Assembly: GCA_027451085.1 (NCBI GenBank)
Contig: DAIDKA010000127.1
Span: 1 to 7,721, forward strand
Direction: 5' to 3'
Length of the DNA stretch: 7,721 nucleotides
Source of the DNA: Gammaproteobacteria bacterium
GTDB lineage: Bacteria; Pseudomonadota; Gammaproteobacteria; Steroidobacterales; Steroidobacteraceae
The stretch's first letter is position 1, and each line of letters opens with the position of its first letter. Both the position numbers and the translations under genes were made by a program. Positions 7,385 through 7,721 of the stretch are shown here, piece by piece. The notes beneath the pieces were generated by a model. The model did not search any database, had not been told where the DNA came from, and saw only the letters and a program-made list of their open reading frames with translations.

Positions 7385-7399
7385 GCTGCCAGGGGCAGC
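7385..7399. repeat. Perfect 6-bp inverted repeat with 3-base loop
   Basis: GCTGCC at 7385-7390 and GGCAGC at 7394-7399 are exact reverse complements around a three-base loop. It lies between the long stem-loop and another hairpin in the GH2 leader. In GC-rich DNA such short dyads arise by chance, so only the clustering is suggestive. Confidence 0.4.
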
Positions 7400-7410
7400 G
7401 CGATCAGAAC

Positions 7411-7467
7411 AGGACCTGTACGGCGAGCAGAACGGAGCTTGTCCGGCTGTCGCCGAGTCCAGGTCCT
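7411..7467 (-). terminator. Long imperfect stem-loop just after the small anchored protein gene
   Basis: The arms are AGGACCTG (7411-7418) with CAGGTCCT (7460-7467), CGGCGA (7421-7426) with TCGCCG (7450-7455), CAG (7428-7430) with CTG (7447-7449) and CGGA (7433-7436) with TCCG (7442-7445), closing on a five-base loop. This makes 21 pairs with small internal loops. It begins 9 bases beyond the TGA of the upstream gene, which suits a 3'-end hairpin. No T-run follows on the minus strand, so a classical intrinsic terminator is not shown; mRNA 3' protection or attenuation are alternatives. Confidence 0.45.
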
Positions 7468-7476
7468 TGGGGTCTC

Positions 7477-7721
7477 TCAGCCCTGCTTGGCGCGGCGGCG
7501 GCCGCGAACCACGGCCAGGCCACCCATCAGCAGCGTCAGGGCGGTACCGGCGCTGGCGGGGTCGATTTCCGGGGCGGTGACCGGGGCCTTGGGATAGCCG
7601 CCGTCGGGATGGTCCCCATCATCGCCGCCGAAATGGTCCTTCCAGCTGCCCTGGTGATAGCGGTTCATCAGGGAGTGGTCAGGGTCCGCCTGGGCGATAC
7701 CGATCGCTCCAAGGGACAGTA
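7477..7721 (-). CDS. Small exported protein with PEID-type C-terminal anchor (N-terminus beyond window)
   Basis: Eighty codons are visible before the TGA at 7479-7477, and the frame stays open to the right edge. The first visible residues, LSLGAIGIAQA followed by DPDHS, look like the end of a signal-peptide core with an AQA cleavage site, so the Met at 7668 is probably internal. The mature part is short and polar: NRYHQGSWKDHF, then a Gly/Asp/His-rich stretch (residues 31-41). It ends with APEIDPASAGTALTLL (49-64), a hydrophobic segment to Val71 and a basic RGRRRAK tail. That tripartite tail (PE-containing motif, single membrane helix, Arg cluster) is the pattern of PEP-CTERM/VPEID-CTERM sorting signals, which are processed by exosortase-type enzymes or serve as simple anchors. 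No exosortase is in the window. Function is unknown; with a mature body of about 40 residues it may be structural or surface-associated. Whether it belongs with the downstream operon is unclear, as the hairpin-rich gap suggests separate transcription. Confidence 0.75.
   Translation of the reverse strand, partial: LSLGAIGIAQADPDHSLMNRYHQGSWKDHFGGDDGDHPDGGYPKAPVTAPEIDPASAGTALTLLMGGLAVVRGRRRAKQG

Larger units (their letters stand above)
7338..7476 (-). promoter_or_regulatory. Hairpin-rich intergenic leader before the GH2 gene
   Basis: This 139-base gap separates the small anchored protein from the GH2 gene and holds no coding frame I can support. It contains three consecutive inverted repeats (7411-7467, 7385-7399 and 7365-7383) and a small CGGTAACCG dyad at 7345-7353. 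Any promoter for the GH2 operon should lie here, but I see no convincing -35/-10 pair, and the ribosome site before ATG 7337 is weak. The region could combine the 3' end of the upstream transcript with a structured 5' leader. Confidence 0.4.

Noticed and set aside
5910..7580. Plus-strand open frame of about 550 codons
   Set aside because: It is antisense to the GH2 gene and runs into the hairpin region. The GH2 frame carries conserved domains and catalytic residues; the antisense product does not.
7477..7668. ATG 7668 as the start of the small anchored protein
   Set aside because: The upstream frame is open to the window edge and encodes the end of a hydrophobic core and an AQA cleavage site, so this Met is most likely inside the mature protein.

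Overview
This is a GC-rich bacterial window in which every gene I can support lies on the minus strand, so transcription runs from the right edge to the left. Codon use and protein families suggest a proteobacterium. The small protein at the right edge has a PEP-CTERM-like tail, which is common in environmental Beta- and Gammaproteobacteria, but the exact lineage cannot be fixed from this sequence.

Layout in transcription order: (1) 7721-7477, the 3' end of a small exported protein with a signal-peptide end, a short Asp/His/Gly-rich body and an APEID-type C-terminal membrane anchor; (2) 7476-7338, a gap packed with three stem-loops, one very long; (3) 7337-4821, a glycoside hydrolase family 2 (beta-mannosidase-like) protein without a signal peptide; (4) 4824-4159, an alpha/beta-hydrolase of the carboxylesterase/phospholipase type, whose GTG start overlaps the previous stop (GTGA); (5) 4084-2906, an acyl-CoA dehydrogenase-like flavoprotein; (6) 2866-1958, an amino acid:[carrier protein] ligase, a truncated relative of atypical seryl-tRNA synthetase; (7) 1946-966, a DUF1839 protein; (8) 955 to beyond the left edge, a family 2 glycosyltransferase of the rhamnosyltransferase type.

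Genes 5 to 8 are separated by only 39, 11 and 10 bases and look like one operon; genes 3 and 4 are translationally coupled and lie 74 bases upstream of it. My reading is a carrier-protein-dependent biosynthetic module. The ligase would activate a small amino acid (glycine or alanine in characterised relatives) and load it on a phosphopantetheinyl carrier protein. The dehydrogenase-like protein could oxidise or modify the tethered group. DUF1839, which I suspect of being a cysteine-dependent acyltransferase, could hand it to an acceptor. The glycosyltransferase, GH2 enzyme and esterase point to a sugar-containing product. No carrier protein is encoded in the window, so a key partner must lie outside it. 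The product is unknown, and the pathway is inference from family membership and gene order. The least ordinary points are the flavoprotein, which lacks a glutamate at both usual catalytic-base positions, and the DUF1839 Cys/His pattern.
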